From: Oscillibacter sp.
Lineage (GTDB): Bacteria; Bacillota; Clostridia; Oscillospirales; Oscillospiraceae
Assembly: GCA_022795445.1 (NCBI GenBank)
Contig: JAAWGR010000004.1
Span: 21,180 to 85,179 of the forward strand
Length of the DNA: 64,000 nucleotides
Reading direction: 5' to 3'
Part shown: positions 37,751-48,790 of the stretch, in pieces
Layout of the letters: each line of letters begins with the position of its first letter
How positions within the stretch are numbered: position 1 is the first letter of the stretch
Program-made: the position numbers and the translations under genes
The notes under the pieces: generated by a model
The model's input: only the letters and a program-made list of their open reading frames with translations
Databases searched by the model: none
Told to the model about the DNA's origin: nothing

Positions 37751-39519
37751 CAGTTCTCACCTCCCTGGGCTGCAACGTCCGCAATCTCCTGCTCCATCTC
37801 ACCCTCGATCTGCTCGTAGACCTTGACGTACTCCTCTGCGGGTACGCTCTTGGCACGGCCGATCTTTTCACGGGCAGGAATGTCAAACAGCTTCATCACG
37901 TCCGCGCCCTTGGTAATGGCGCCGCGGCACAAATCCTCGTAGTGCAGAATCATCGCCAGCAGCTTGCCCTGCCGGTCATAGCTGGAATAGCCGTCGATGT
38001 CGGTAAAGGCGTTCTGCTGCAGGAAGTCCTCACGGACCATACGGGCCACTTCCAACGTCAGCTGGTCAGCGGGGGACAGAGCGTCCTTACCAACCAACTG
38101 CACAATTTCGTTCAGGCTTGCCTCGCTTTGCAGGATACTCATTGCGCGGCTCCGGTCCTGCATGAACTTCTCGCCGAAGTTCTCGTCGAACCAGGGCTTG
38201 AGGGTGTCCAAGTACAGGGAGTAGGAGTTCAGCCAGTTGATAGCTGGGAAATGGCGCTTATAGGCAAGGGAGGCGTCCAACGCCCAGAACACCTTGACAA
38301 TACGCATGGTTGCCTGGGAGACCGGCTCGGACAGGTCGCCGCCCGGAGGCGACACTGCGCCCACAGCGGTCAGGCTGCCCCGGCGCTCGTCGCTGCCCAG
38401 GCATTCTACAGAACCGGCGCGCTCATAGAACTGCGCCAAGCGGGATGCCAGATAAGCAGGATAACCTTCTTCGCCGGGCATCTCTTCCAAACGGCCGGAC
38501 ATCTCACGCAGAGCTTCTGCCCAGCGGGAAGTGGAGTCAGCGATAACAGCCACATCATAGCCCATATCGCGGAAATACTCTGCAATCGTAATGCCGGTGT
38601 AGACAGACGCCTCACGAGCCGCAACGGGCATATCAGAGGTGTTTGCGATCAGTACGGTCCGCTTCATCAGGGACTCGCCGGTACGGGGATCCTTCAGTTC
38701 AGGGAATTCACGCAGAACGTCGGTCATCTCATTGCCGCGCTCACCGCAGCCGATATAGACCACGATATCCACATCCGACCACTTTGCCAGCTGGTGCTGC
38801 ACCACCGTTTTACCGGAACCGAACGGGCCAGGGACGGCGGCTGTGCCGCCTTTGGCGATGGGGAACATCGTGTCAATGATCCGCTGGCCGGAGCAAAGCG
38901 GCTTGACAGGAGGATACTTCTTTTGATAGGGACGGCCTACACGGACAGGCCATTTCTGAGTCATCGTCAGAGGAACGTCCTTGCCATCCTCCGTTGTCAG
39001 GGTGGCGATGGTTTCTGTCACGTTATAGGAACCGCTTTTGATGTTTTTGATGGTGCCCTTCATGTTGGGAGGCACCATGATTTTATGCAGCACGACGGGG
39101 GTTTCGGGTACGGTACCGATCACGTCGCCGCCCACGACCTTGTCGCCTGCTTTTGCAGTGGCTGTGAACTCCCACTTTTTCTCATGGTCCACGGCGGAGA
39201 CTTCTACGCCGCGGGTGATGTTCGCGCCGACTTTTTCCACGATCTTTTCCAGCGGGCGCTGGATGCCGTCGTAGATGCCTTCGATCATGCCCGGCCCGAG
39301 CTCCACGCTCATCGGTGCGCCGGTGGTTTCGACCACTGCACCGGGACCTAGGCCTGAGGTTTCTTCGTAAACCTGGATGGAGGCCGCATCGCCCTTCATG
39401 GTCAGGATTTCACCGATCAAACGCTGAGGGCCGACGCGCACCACGTCGGACATATTGGCGTCCGACAGGCCCGTAGCGACCACCAGCGGCCCGGAAACTT
39501 TAACTACTTTGCCGCTCAA
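37750..39519 (-). CDS. ntpA: V-type ATP synthase subunit A (TTG start proposed)
   Basis: [34 protein letters not shown] Walker A; RBS GGAAAGAAGGG precedes TTG at 39519; the track ORF extends into a repeat. Confidence 0.95.
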   Translation of the reverse strand: MSGKVVKVSGPLVVATGLSDANMSDVVRVGPQRLIGEILTMKGDAASIQVYEETSGLGPGAVVETTGAPMSVELGPGMIEGIYDGIQRPLEKIVEKVGANITRGVEVSAVDHEKKWEFTATAKAGDKVVGGDVIGTVPETPVVLHKIMVPPNMKGTIKNIKSGSYNVTETIATLTTEDGKDVPLTMTQKWPVRVGRPYQKKYPPVKPLCSGQRIIDTMFPIAKGGTAAVPGPFGSGKTVVQHQLAKWSDVDIVVYIGCGERGNEMTDVLREFPELKDPRTGESLMKRTVLIANTSDMPVAAREASVYTGITIAEYFRDMGYDVAVIADSTSRWAEALREMSGRLEEMPGEEGYPAYLASRLAQFYERAGSVECLGSDERRGSLTAVGAVSPPGGDLSEPVSQATMRIVKVFWALDASLAYKRHFPAINWLNSYSLYLDTLKPWFDENFGEKFMQDRSRAMSILQSEASLNEIVQLVGKDALSPADQLTLEVARMVREDFLQQNAFTDIDGYSSYDRQGKLLAMILHYEDLCRGAITKGADVMKLFDIPAREKIGRAKSVPAEEYVKVYEQIEGEMEQEIADVAAQGGEN

Positions 39520-39540
39520 TACATAACCCTTCTTTCCGGT

Positions 39541-39680
39541 ATATTCGCTATGCCCTGGTTTGGGGCTTTGCCCCAAACCCCAGCAGGGGCCCTGCCCCTG
39601 CACCCCGCCAGGGGCGCGACGCCCCTGGACCCCTCATTTGCGGCTTGCGCCGCTGCGGGGGATTCTGGGTTTGGCTTCTT
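39541..39680. repeat. GC-rich multi-hairpin palindromic element inside V-ATPase operon
   Basis: Successive stem-loops TTTGGGGCTTTGCCCCAAACCCC / AGCAGGGGCCCTGCCCCTGCACCCC / GCCAGGGGCGCGACGCCCCTGGACCCC / TGCGGCTTGCGCCGCTGCGGGGG. Confidence 0.85.
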
Positions 39681-39998
39681 TTACAGAATGTCTGCGCCTA
39701 CTGCGCGTTCTATGGCCCGTTGGATATTGTTTTTTCCAATGCCTAGGGAACCTTGACGGCCCGGGATCAGGATGATGGCCGGCCGCAGCTCGTCCTTGTA
39801 GCGGGACAGTACGTCGTCCATACCTTGGGCTAACTGCTCGGTTAGGTAGATTACTGCACAGTCGCCCTTTGCCAGTTCCCGAATCGTCTCCTTTGCCTCC
39901 GTTATGTCGGAAACCGGATACGTATCCAGCCCCAGCGCACGAAAGCCCATGACTGATTCCCAGTCGCCTACTGCGGCGATTTGATAGGTTGTTGCCAT
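39681..39998 (-). CDS. V-type ATP synthase subunit F
   Basis: IAAVGDWESVMGFRALGLDTYPV, CAVIYLTEQLA, PAIILIPG. Confidence 0.92.
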   Translation of the reverse strand: MATTYQIAAVGDWESVMGFRALGLDTYPVSDITEAKETIRELAKGDCAVIYLTEQLAQGMDDVLSRYKDELRPAIILIPGRQGSLGIGKNNIQRAIERAVGADIL

Positions 39999-40010
39999 AT
40001 GCTCACCGCC

Positions 40011-41024
40011 TTACACATATCCGGCCCGCAGCCGGGAACGAATCACCTCGGCGGGCAGCCCCGCGCTCCGGCCCATGAGAAGAATCCGGATATTGGTATA
40101 TTCCGTTTCCCGTGCGGCCAGATAGCCCAGCAGCGGCGCTTCCCCGAAAGGCACGAACTGTGCCCCTCCCAGGTAGTCGCTTACTGCATCGTCGCAGAGC
40201 TTCTCAAATTCGGTCATTGACCCACCCCGCAGCGCTTCCGCGCCAGCTTCCGCCGCCGCCTGTAAGCCTGTGGGGCCATACAGCTCCGCAAGGCCGCTGC
40301 CGCCAGACATTCCGGCCGCCAGCACCGCATCCGCGTCAATTTCACCGCCAGACAGCAACACGGTCCGCAAGAAATCTGTGCTCTTGCCCATCCGCAGCGT
40401 CCGCACTAAGGCACGGAGGTTCGTTGCGTCGATCTGGATGCGCACATAGCCTGCCAGGAAAGCACTGCCTGTGGTTTCCGCCACACCTGCCATCTCCTGA
40501 TAGCACCAGCGGTCCAGCACGATATCGCTCAGCTGTGGGTCGCGGGTGGTATCCAGAGTTTCCTTGGCTTCTGCCGCTGCCGCTGCCAGACCAGCAGGCA
40601 AGTTTTCGGTCCGTCCCGTCTGCACAGCCTCTTTCAGTTCCGTTGCTGGAACCCGGCCCATGTCCATCAGCATCCGGTCAGCGCTGGTGTTCATGGCTTC
40701 GGCCTTCAGGATGGCCTTTACATTATGATAATCATACTTCAGTTTGAAAATGTCGATATACCTGGGGTCCGGCGCGCCTCCGGCAAGATCCGAAAGGGTT
40801 GCCTCCCGCGCCGCAGACAACGCCTCGTCCATAGCCTCCGGGTCTTTTGGGTTCAGCTCTGGATAGCCGCATTCTTGAAGAATCTTTACAGCCTCTTCAT
40901 CGCTGCGGGCTTCCAGGATCTGTTCCATTCGTTCCCGGCTCAGCAATCCGGTCTCCATTGCCTTGATGCGGGCGGAGATGGCCAGGTAATCAGTGTCCTT
41001 GATCTTCTTAGACAAACGTGACAC
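40011..41024 (-). CDS. ntpC: V-type ATP synthase subunit C
   Basis: V-ATPase C/d-type: DYLAISARIKAMETGLLSRERMEQIL, VPFGEAPLLGYLAARETEYTNIRILLMGRSAGLPAEVIRSRLR. Confidence 0.93.
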   Translation of the reverse strand: MSRLSKKIKDTDYLAISARIKAMETGLLSRERMEQILEARSDEEAVKILQECGYPELNPKDPEAMDEALSAAREATLSDLAGGAPDPRYIDIFKLKYDYHNVKAILKAEAMNTSADRMLMDMGRVPATELKEAVQTGRTENLPAGLAAAAAEAKETLDTTRDPQLSDIVLDRWCYQEMAGVAETTGSAFLAGYVRIQIDATNLRALVRTLRMGKSTDFLRTVLLSGGEIDADAVLAAGMSGGSGLAELYGPTGLQAAAEAGAEALRGGSMTEFEKLCDDAVSDYLGGAQFVPFGEAPLLGYLAARETEYTNIRILLMGRSAGLPAEVIRSRLRAGYV

Positions 41025-41036
41025 GCTCCCTCCTCG

Positions 41037-41627
41037 TCATCCCTCCGGGAACAGTTTTTTGGCCACCGCTCCCGCAGTCTCCGCTTTTTGCAGGCGGACC
41101 AGGGTATCGAAAGCACAGTTAACTTCCACATTGCCGTCCCGCAGGATGAAACCGCCTTTAATTGGCCGCGTTTCCTTGGAGAGGGTCAGTTTCTTTCCGC
41201 CGTCCTTGTTGGCTTTTTCTACAGCGGCCTTGCCAACCTTCTTCTGGTCCTTGGGGGAGAAGATAACCTCCTCTTTCCCGCTGGAGCAAGCCTCTGCCAA
41301 CAGTCCGGCCAGTACATCCATGTACTTCTCTGCAGGCATGGCGCACAGCTTCTCCAGCGCCAAGGCATAAGCCTTTTCCACCATCTCCTGCTTCGCTGCG
41401 AGAGTGGCTTTCCGTGCTTCCATCTGGGCGGTGCCCGCCAGACGCTCCTCCCGCTCCGCAGCGGCCTTTTGGTTCTTTGCTGCCAGGTCGGCAGCTTCCG
41501 TGTCGGACTGGGATTTGTATTTTGCGGCAATCTTCGCGGCCTCAGCATTGGCGTCCGCTAATACACGGTCGATCTCCGCCTGGGCGTCCGCGCTGATGCG
41601 CTGGGTGATTTTATCAATTCCGTTCAT
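41037..41627 (-). CDS. ntpE: V-type ATP synthase subunit E
   Basis: MNGIDKITQRISADAQAEIDRVLADANAEAAKI; IKGGFILRDGNVEVNCAFDTLV. Confidence 0.92.
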   Translation of the reverse strand: MNGIDKITQRISADAQAEIDRVLADANAEAAKIAAKYKSQSDTEAADLAAKNQKAAAEREERLAGTAQMEARKATLAAKQEMVEKAYALALEKLCAMPAEKYMDVLAGLLAEACSSGKEEVIFSPKDQKKVGKAAVEKANKDGGKKLTLSKETRPIKGGFILRDGNVEVNCAFDTLVRLQKAETAGAVAKKLFPEG

Positions 41628-41653
41628 GGTTGAATCCCCTTTCTTCGGGGCGA

Positions 41654-42187
<534 letters not shown>

Positions 42188-42198
42188 CTAAAAGTTAT

Positions 42199-44133
42199 TT
42201 ACCGTTGGATGTCAACAAATTTTGTATCGATTGCCAGGGGACGGAAGGGCTTGCCGCCGTCCTCATAGAACTTGCCAAAGTATTCCAGGCATTGCAGACG
42301 CAGGTCGTGGACATAGCAGCCCAGGAGGTTCAGCGCAAAGTTCAGCGCATTGCCTGCCAGGGAGATGATCAGGAAGATCGGGAAAATGCCCGGAATCGCG
42401 CCCAAGGTGTTGAACACCTGAGCAATGACGCTGCCCGCCAGCATCAAAGCCATCAGACGGGCGTAAGACAGGATGTCGCCGAAGTAGCCAGTCACGTGGT
42501 TATACAGCGAGCCGAAAATGCCCATGATCTTGCCAAGGCCCTGCCCGGTGATCAGCGGCCCTGCCACGATCAGAACGATGCCCGCATACAGCACAAGATT
42601 CGTAATGCCTGCGGCCATCAGGCCGATGCCCACGAACACGACCCACCATGTCACTTCCTCAAAGACGGCATCCAGCACCTTCCCAGCTTTGACCTTCCGA
42701 ACAAAGCTGATGGCCATGCCAGTAATGATCTGTACCAGGCCCAAGGCCATAGAGCCAACGAGGATCATGAGGGTATCATTCAGCGGCGTGAACAAAGACG
42801 GGAGCTCGAATGTGCTCTGTCCCTTAGTGAGAATACTTACCGCCTGTGTCAGGAAGTCGCCGAAGAAGCCGCCTGTGATTGCGCCCCAGATGAACGTTGA
42901 GACGCCGCACAACTGCAACAGCCCCATCATGTGTCCCATTGTTCCCTTGGGACGGTACTTTTTCGCGACGACAGTTCCTGCCAGGAACATCAGTAAACCA
43001 TAACCCATATCTGCCATCATGATACCATAGAACAACACAAAGAATGGAGCCATGAGAGGGTTCGGGTCCACATTGTCATAAGACGGCAGGGAGTACATCT
43101 CCGTTACCATGTTCAATGGCTTGGTAAACCAGTTGTTTTTCAACTTCACCGGCACGTTGGGAGTATCTTCCTCTGTAGGATCGCTGGCCTCCCAAGCGCA
43201 GTCATACTGCTCCAGCAGCGTCTGTACCTGGCTAAGGTTTTCTTCCGGCGCCCAGCCCTCAAAAAAGAGGATCGTGCCGTCCGTCATCAGCCGTTCTGCG
43301 TTGGCGTGCTTGGCGTTTTCCGTGGCCAGACGGTCCACATACACCTGCAACGCTTCCTTTTCTGGCCCACAGGCGGCAATCGAGGCTTCCGTCTCCTGGC
43401 GGAGCTTCCGGTTTGCGGCCAGCTCTTGGTCCAGCGCAGCCACATTCTGGGCGGCAGTTCCTTCCAATCCCTGGAAAGCTGTCACGCTAAAGCCGTAAGG
43501 CCGCAGCAGTTCCAGTGTTTTCTCCTCATCCGCCCGGTGGCAGATCAGCAGGCAGTATTTCTGCTGCTTGTCCCCGCTGACCTCATAGAGCTCTGCCGCG
43601 GCGTCCGCGCCTGCCAGCGCATTGCTGACCGGACCGATCTCCACAGCTCCGGGGAATACCCCCTGCCGGAAGACCACATGAGCGGTCCTGTTCAGCTCCA
43701 AGGGCATATCCAAGGAAACCCAAGGTTCCAGCCCAGCCTTGCGGGACAGAAGGCGGTTTTCCTCACCCTGAAGGCGGGAAATCTCCTGCAAGGCGGCGTT
43801 GATCCGCCCGCTGACCTCCTGCGCTTTGGTCACGGTGCCATCCCCCAGAAATTCTTCCTGTTGGATGGGACGACGTTGGATGAAAAGCCCATCCTTGGCC
43901 CCAGCATAGCGCTTGAGTGCGTCCAGTGCCGTGTTGGCGGCAGCCAGCTCGCTCTTCGCCTCTGCCAAGGCGGAGGTATCCCGCCGGAGCAGAGCGGACC
44001 AGGCGGGATCTGCGAGCTTTTCGTCGGGTTCGCTGATTTCCACGCAGCCCAGCCGCAGCATCTGGTCCAGCAGCGTATCCCGACGGTTGGCCATCGCCAT
44101 AACGCGGAGTTTTTTCATTTTTACAATGGCCAT
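42199..44133 (-). CDS. ntpI: V-type ATP synthase subunit I
   Basis: N-terminal coiled coil and C-terminal multi-TM domain: PFFVLFYGIMMADMGYGLLMFLAG, FGDILSYARLMALMLAGSVIAQVFN. Confidence 0.95.
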   Translation of the reverse strand: MAIVKMKKLRVMAMANRRDTLLDQMLRLGCVEISEPDEKLADPAWSALLRRDTSALAEAKSELAAANTALDALKRYAGAKDGLFIQRRPIQQEEFLGDGTVTKAQEVSGRINAALQEISRLQGEENRLLSRKAGLEPWVSLDMPLELNRTAHVVFRQGVFPGAVEIGPVSNALAGADAAAELYEVSGDKQQKYCLLICHRADEEKTLELLRPYGFSVTAFQGLEGTAAQNVAALDQELAANRKLRQETEASIAACGPEKEALQVYVDRLATENAKHANAERLMTDGTILFFEGWAPEENLSQVQTLLEQYDCAWEASDPTEEDTPNVPVKLKNNWFTKPLNMVTEMYSLPSYDNVDPNPLMAPFFVLFYGIMMADMGYGLLMFLAGTVVAKKYRPKGTMGHMMGLLQLCGVSTFIWGAITGGFFGDFLTQAVSILTKGQSTFELPSLFTPLNDTLMILVGSMALGLVQIITGMAISFVRKVKAGKVLDAVFEEVTWWVVFVGIGLMAAGITNLVLYAGIVLIVAGPLITGQGLGKIMGIFGSLYNHVTGYFGDILSYARLMALMLAGSVIAQVFNTLGAIPGIFPIFLIISLAGNALNFALNLLGCYVHDLRLQCLEYFGKFYEDGGKPFRPLAIDTKFVDIQR

Positions 44134-44134
44134 T

Positions 44135-44449
44135 TCAGTGCTTCACAACCCTTCCGACGATAAACTCTGCGGCCTCCTCCAGGTGGCGTTCCGCCGTCTT
44201 TCGCAGGTCCGCGGCAGCGGCCTCCGCGGCGCGGCCGGTTTCCGCGGCATGGGCAGCAGCTTTTTCTTCCGCCTGCCGCAGAAGGTTTTTACCCTCCTCG
44301 GCAGCATCCGCCCGTGTCCGCTGCAAGAGCGCAAGGCCGTCGCGTTCCGCGTCGGAGACGATCTGGCGCGCCTCCGCCTCGGCTGCAGCTCTGCGCTCCT
44401 GGGTTTCACGTTCGACCTGTGTGACCTTTTCGATTGCTTCTAGGGACAT
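44135..44449 (-). CDS. V-type ATPase subunit G/H-like peripheral stalk protein
   Basis: 104 aa Ala/Glu-rich coiled coil, first gene of the V-ATPase operon. Confidence 0.8.
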   Translation of the reverse strand: MSLEAIEKVTQVERETQERRAAAEAEARQIVSDAERDGLALLQRTRADAAEEGKNLLRQAEEKAAAHAAETGRAAEAAAADLRKTAERHLEEAAEFIVGRVVKH

Positions 44450-44851
44450 CCATTTTCACCTTCTCTCTTACTTCAGAAACCAAGCCGTTCCAGCCCAGCC
44501 ATGCCGCTCCAGCGGATGGCTCTGCCTTCTTTTGAACAGCGAGGCTATTCCTTCTTATATTATATCCTAGCTATTCCCTCTTTGCAAGGAGTTTTTCATT
44601 TATTTCCAGTGTCCAGGCACGAATTTACCCATTTGTCAAACAGTTTTTCGGTTGGCGGCATCCGTGTTTCCGGTCCATTTTTTCAAAAAAACACGCGGAT
44701 AGCGTTTCCATGTGCAAATCAAGGTATACAATCCGTAATAGTAAACCGGTTAATTCCAATTCGTAAACAATTTGCACTTCCTCCAAATGGCTCCATCCAC
44801 TTTGAGATCCCAAATTTTTTCCGTGCTTTGCGCAAATCATATAAAACAGAG

Positions 44852-44879
44852 TTGACAAACCGGGGATTTTTGTTAAACT
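44852..44879 (+). promoter_or_regulatory. Putative promoter TTGACA-N16-TAAACT for pepD
   Basis: Hexamers upstream of a roughly 120-nt leader with a GCGGTG-CACCGC hairpin. Confidence 0.5.
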
Positions 44880-44998
44880 AGATAAAGTTTAAGCCTTGTC
44901 ATTCCAACCTCCGCGGTGCCAGACACCGCAGTTCCTGCAATCCATTCATTCCACAGCTCATGCTTCCAGCATAGGTTGTCAATACTAGGAGGAAATTT

Positions 44999-46453
44999 AT
45001 GGCAGTTTTATCCGCATTGGAACCCAAGAACGTATTTGCCTATTTTGAAAAGCTCTGTTCCGTTCCCCACGGCAGTGGCAACACCAAGCAAATCAGCGAC
45101 CTGTGCATCAGCTTCGCCAAAGAGCTGGGCCTTGCCTGCCGGCAAGATGCCGCTAACAATGTCATTATCTGGAAGCCTGCTTCCCCTGGTTACGAAAACG
45201 CCGCCCCCGTCATTCTCCAAGGCCACATGGACATGGTTTGCGCCAAAGAGGAAGGGTGCGCCAAAGACATGGCTGCGGAGGGTCTGGACCTCCAAACCGA
45301 CGGCGAGTGGGTCTGGGCAAACCAGACTTCCCTGGGCGCAGACAACTGTATCGCTGTGGCAATCGCGTTGGCCATTCTGGCGGACAACGCCCTCCCTCAT
45401 CCACCGCTGGAAGCCATTTTTACAACGGAGGAAGAAACCGGCATGGACGGTGCAAAGGCGCTGGACTGCTCCGATTTGAAGGGACGGCAGTTCCTGAACC
45501 TTGACTCCGAGGGGGAAGGTGTTTTTACGGTCTCCTGCGCAGGCGGGCTGCGGGCGGATTGCACTTTGCCTGGCTCGCTGGAACCGGTGGACAGCGGTGC
45601 GGCAGGCTTCGCTGTAACAATTTCCGGTCTGAAAGGCGGCCATTCCGGCGGCGAAATCCACAAAGGCCGCGGCTCTGCAAACCAGCTTATGGTCCGGACG
45701 CTTTTCAGTGCCATGGAACGGATTCCAGGGCTGCGTCTGGCGGATATCCAGGGCGGGCAATTTGATAACGTGATCTGCACGCAAAACGAGGCAAAAGTTT
45801 CGGTCCCGTCGGAAAAAGCGGCGAAATTCACGGCATTTATCCATGAATTTAACGGTATCCTACGGAACGAATACACAGGCTGCGACGACGGTGTTACCCT
45901 TACCTGCGCCCCAGCGGCAGTAGAACAGGCGCTGCCGGAAAAAACCACTTCTGACATCCTGCATACGCTCCTGGCACTCCCCCAGGGCGTTCTGGCAATG
46001 AGTGCGGATTTCCCGGACCTGGTGCAGACTTCGCTGAATTTCGGTATGATATCCTTGGACAGCGTCGGTCTGCAATTCACCTTCTCCGTCCGCTCCAGCA
46101 TGGAGTCGCAAAAAGAAATGGTTCTCCAGCGCATCCGTGCCACCGTGGAATTCGGCGGCGGAACGGTCTCCGTCCGGAGCAGCTATCCCAGCTGGCAGTT
46201 CGTACGGGATTCCGCTATGCGGGACCGGCTTGTGGCCGTCTACCACAGCCTTACCGGAAAAGAGGCCGTCGTTCAGGGTATCCATGGCGGACTGGAGTGC
46301 GGTTTGTTCGTTGAAAAAATGCCAGGCCTGGACGCAGTTTCTTTCGGACCGGAAATGCACGATATTCACTCTCCACAGGAGCGGCTTAGCGTGGCCTCCA
46401 CTCATAGAACCTATGCGCTCGTTTGTGAGTTCCTGAAGCAGAGCGGCGTATAA
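44999..46453 (+). CDS. pepD: Aminoacyl-histidine dipeptidase (M20 family)
   Basis: VILQGHMDMVCAKEEG, TTEEETGMDGAKAL, GLKGGHSGGEIHKGRGSANQL; GGAGG RBS. Confidence 0.95.
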   Translation: MAVLSALEPKNVFAYFEKLCSVPHGSGNTKQISDLCISFAKELGLACRQDAANNVIIWKPASPGYENAAPVILQGHMDMVCAKEEGCAKDMAAEGLDLQTDGEWVWANQTSLGADNCIAVAIALAILADNALPHPPLEAIFTTEEETGMDGAKALDCSDLKGRQFLNLDSEGEGVFTVSCAGGLRADCTLPGSLEPVDSGAAGFAVTISGLKGGHSGGEIHKGRGSANQLMVRTLFSAMERIPGLRLADIQGGQFDNVICTQNEAKVSVPSEKAAKFTAFIHEFNGILRNEYTGCDDGVTLTCAPAAVEQALPEKTTSDILHTLLALPQGVLAMSADFPDLVQTSLNFGMISLDSVGLQFTFSVRSSMESQKEMVLQRIRATVEFGGGTVSVRSSYPSWQFVRDSAMRDRLVAVYHSLTGKEAVVQGIHGGLECGLFVEKMPGLDAVSFGPEMHDIHSPQERLSVASTHRTYALVCEFLKQSGV

Positions 46454-46464
46454 CTCCTATTAAC

Positions 46465-46502
46465 AAACTACAGGCCATCCTTTCGGGTGGCCTGTAGTTT
46501 TG
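46465..46502 (+). terminator. Rho-independent terminator
   Basis: AAACTACAGGCCATCC-tttc-GGGTGGCCTGTAGTTTT. Confidence 0.85.
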
Positions 46503-46605
46503 CACCTAACGGAAGATACTGGAAAAATTTAAAAGAAATTTCTCGACGAATGCGGATTTTTATGTTACAATAGCTTAACTTTATAATTAGAAAGGAAATG
46601 TTTCT

Positions 46606-47919
46606 ATGTGGGCTGAACACAGCGTGTTTTATCAAATCTATCCCTTGGGATTCTGCGGTGCGCCGCTGGAAAATGACGGTGTCCTGACGAACCGGATCGA
46701 AAAAATCGCCGGCTGGGCCGGACATATCCAAAAACTTGGTGCGGATGCCCTCTACCTCTCCCCTATCTTTGAGAGCGACCGCCATGGCTATGATACAAGA
46801 GATTACCGAAAAATTGACTGCCGTTTGGGCAGCAACGAGGACTTCGCTAATGTCTGCAAAGTGCTCCATGACCACGGCATCCGCGTTGTGCTGGACGGCG
46901 TGTTCAACCATGTGGGCCGGGGCTTCTGGGCCTTCCAGGATGTGCAGGAGAAAAAGTGGGAATCCCCTTATAAAGATTGGTTCCACATCAATTTCGACGG
47001 CAATTCCGGCTATAACGACGGCTTTTGGTACGAGGGCTGGGAAGGCCACTTCGAACTGGTAAAGCTCAACCTCCGCAACCCCGCTGTGGTGGATTATCTG
47101 CTGGAGTGCGTGCGGTTCTGGGTGGAGGCTTTCCACATTGACGGCCTGCGGCTGGATGTGGCCTACTGCCTAGATAAAGATTTCCTCCACCGTCTCCGTC
47201 AATTTACCGACAGCCTGAAGCCGGATTTCTTCTTGGTCGGCGAAACCCTCCATGGCGACTACAACCAGTGGACTGGCGACGGCCTTCTCCACAGCTGTAC
47301 CAACTACGAGTGCTATAAGGGACTGTATTCCAGCTTCAATTCCATGAACATGTTTGAAATCGTCCACAGCCTCAAGCGGCAGTTTGGCCCAGAGCCTTGG
47401 ACGCTCTATAAAGGCAAGCATCTCCTGTGCTTCGTCGACAACCACGATGTTACCAGGGTTGCCAGCATCCTGCAAAATTCAAACCATCTGCCGCTGATTT
47501 ACGGCTTGCTGTTCGGTATGCCGGGAATCCCCTGCCTGTACTACGGCAGTGAGTGGGGCGCCCTGGGCGAAAAGGCAAAGGGAAGCGACGACGCCCTCCG
47601 CCCCGCTTTTGCGCAGCCGGAGTGGACAGAACTGACCAGCCAAATCGCCGCCATGGCAAAGGCTCACCGGGAGAGCGAAGCCCTCTGCATGGGCGATTTC
47701 AAGGATCTGGTTCTCACGAACCATCAGACGGTTTTCCAGCGCCGGACAGACAGCGAACGGGTTTTGGTGGCCATCAATGCCTCGGATGCACCCTACACCG
47801 CCCACTTCGACGCGGGCTGCGGACAGGCGGTGGATCTTCTCACTGGAAACCACCACGACTTCGGCGGAGGCAGCGAACTGCCGCCGTACAGTGTCGCGTT
47901 CTGGAAGTGTGAACGCTGA
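46606..47919 (+). CDS. Alpha-amylase family glycosyl hydrolase (GH13)
   Basis: GADALYLSPIFESDRHGYDTRDY, VVLDGVFNHVGRGFWAFQDV, IDGLRLDVAYCL, FLVGETL, FVDNHDVTR. Confidence 0.95.
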   Translation: MWAEHSVFYQIYPLGFCGAPLENDGVLTNRIEKIAGWAGHIQKLGADALYLSPIFESDRHGYDTRDYRKIDCRLGSNEDFANVCKVLHDHGIRVVLDGVFNHVGRGFWAFQDVQEKKWESPYKDWFHINFDGNSGYNDGFWYEGWEGHFELVKLNLRNPAVVDYLLECVRFWVEAFHIDGLRLDVAYCLDKDFLHRLRQFTDSLKPDFFLVGETLHGDYNQWTGDGLLHSCTNYECYKGLYSSFNSMNMFEIVHSLKRQFGPEPWTLYKGKHLLCFVDNHDVTRVASILQNSNHLPLIYGLLFGMPGIPCLYYGSEWGALGEKAKGSDDALRPAFAQPEWTELTSQIAAMAKAHRESEALCMGDFKDLVLTNHQTVFQRRTDSERVLVAINASDAPYTAHFDAGCGQAVDLLTGNHHDFGGGSELPPYSVAFWKCER

Positions 47920-48087
47920 GGCATTCCTTTCCTAAAACCTGATGGCGGGCGGTAATCGGACTAACCAAAATCCCAATTTGGCTTCGTGTTCCCAATTGAA
48001 TGGAATGAATAAAAATTCCGCTTTGGAATGGCACACCTTATAGTACACTTCTGTGTGTATAAATCGAAGGCTGTGGGGTGAACTTAA

Positions 48088-48594
48088 ATGGGAAAATTTC
48101 GGATTGATGCAACGGAGTTGTGTTGGATTGATGGAAGTGCAGACAATGCTGATGATTTATGCCTGCATGGTCACGCTATCGTTTATATTGGAAAGGAACG
48201 GCTTGAATATGATGCTACTGTGAGTGCAACCGCACTTTATTTGTTAAAGACACTGACAGAAGAACATATTATCTATGAAGATAATCAAATGCTGCCTTGC
48301 TGCGGACACTGGATTGTTCCGGATGAAAATCTTGAAAATGTTACGATATGCGGCTGTAACGAGGGAATTGACTGGACCGTAAAACATAGCGGCAGCGATG
48401 TCATTTTGATTTTGGAAAGCGAAACAGAAACAGCAGTCCCTTTGGAGGAGTATCGACAAGAAGTATATCAGTTTGCAGACAAAATCGAGGATTATTATAA
48501 ACGGTGTTCTCCTAAAAATGTGTCAAGCGGCGAGTTTGAGTATGATGGGTATCTTGCGTTTTGGAATGAATGGCACAGACGAAGAAATGCCTAA
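48088..48594 (+). CDS. Hypothetical protein (168 aa)
   Basis: Open frame with upstream GGGGTG; no recognised motif; appears AT-richer than flanks. Confidence 0.55.
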   Translation: MGKFRIDATELCWIDGSADNADDLCLHGHAIVYIGKERLEYDATVSATALYLLKTLTEEHIIYEDNQMLPCCGHWIVPDENLENVTICGCNEGIDWTVKHSGSDVILILESETETAVPLEEYRQEVYQFADKIEDYYKRCSPKNVSSGEFEYDGYLAFWNEWHRRRNA

Positions 48595-48790
48595 TGCCCA
48601 GTTTGCAGAGGAAATCTACAAATTATCTCAGGGACGGGGATTTATAAATATTCGCCAGCTTTGGGTTTCAAAACATCGGGAACTTGAAAGTGAGTAAGAT
48701 TTCATACGCAGTTCCCTGCTTGCCCCTGCTGCAAATCTATTAGTGTGGTATGATGTGGAATATACAGCTGCTCGAATGGGAGGCAGATGA

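Noticed and set aside
37942-39351. 469-aa plus-strand ORF opposite ntpA (and 36653-37585 opposite ntpB)
   Set aside because: Antisense of highly conserved V-ATPase subunits; His/Gln/Arg-rich shadow composition
39520-39603. N-terminal extension of the ntpA ORF
   Set aside because: Encoded by the hairpin element; conserved protein begins at TTG 39519 with an RBS
44625-44858. 77-aa minus ORF in the pepD/V-ATPase intergenic region
   Set aside because: No RBS or motif, overlaps a plausible plus-strand promoter region
48473-48697. Alternative-frame ORF overlapping the 168-aa hypothetical
   Set aside because: Could be the remnant of a frameshifted C-terminus or a 36-aa ORF from ATG near 48588; not enough evidence to call either
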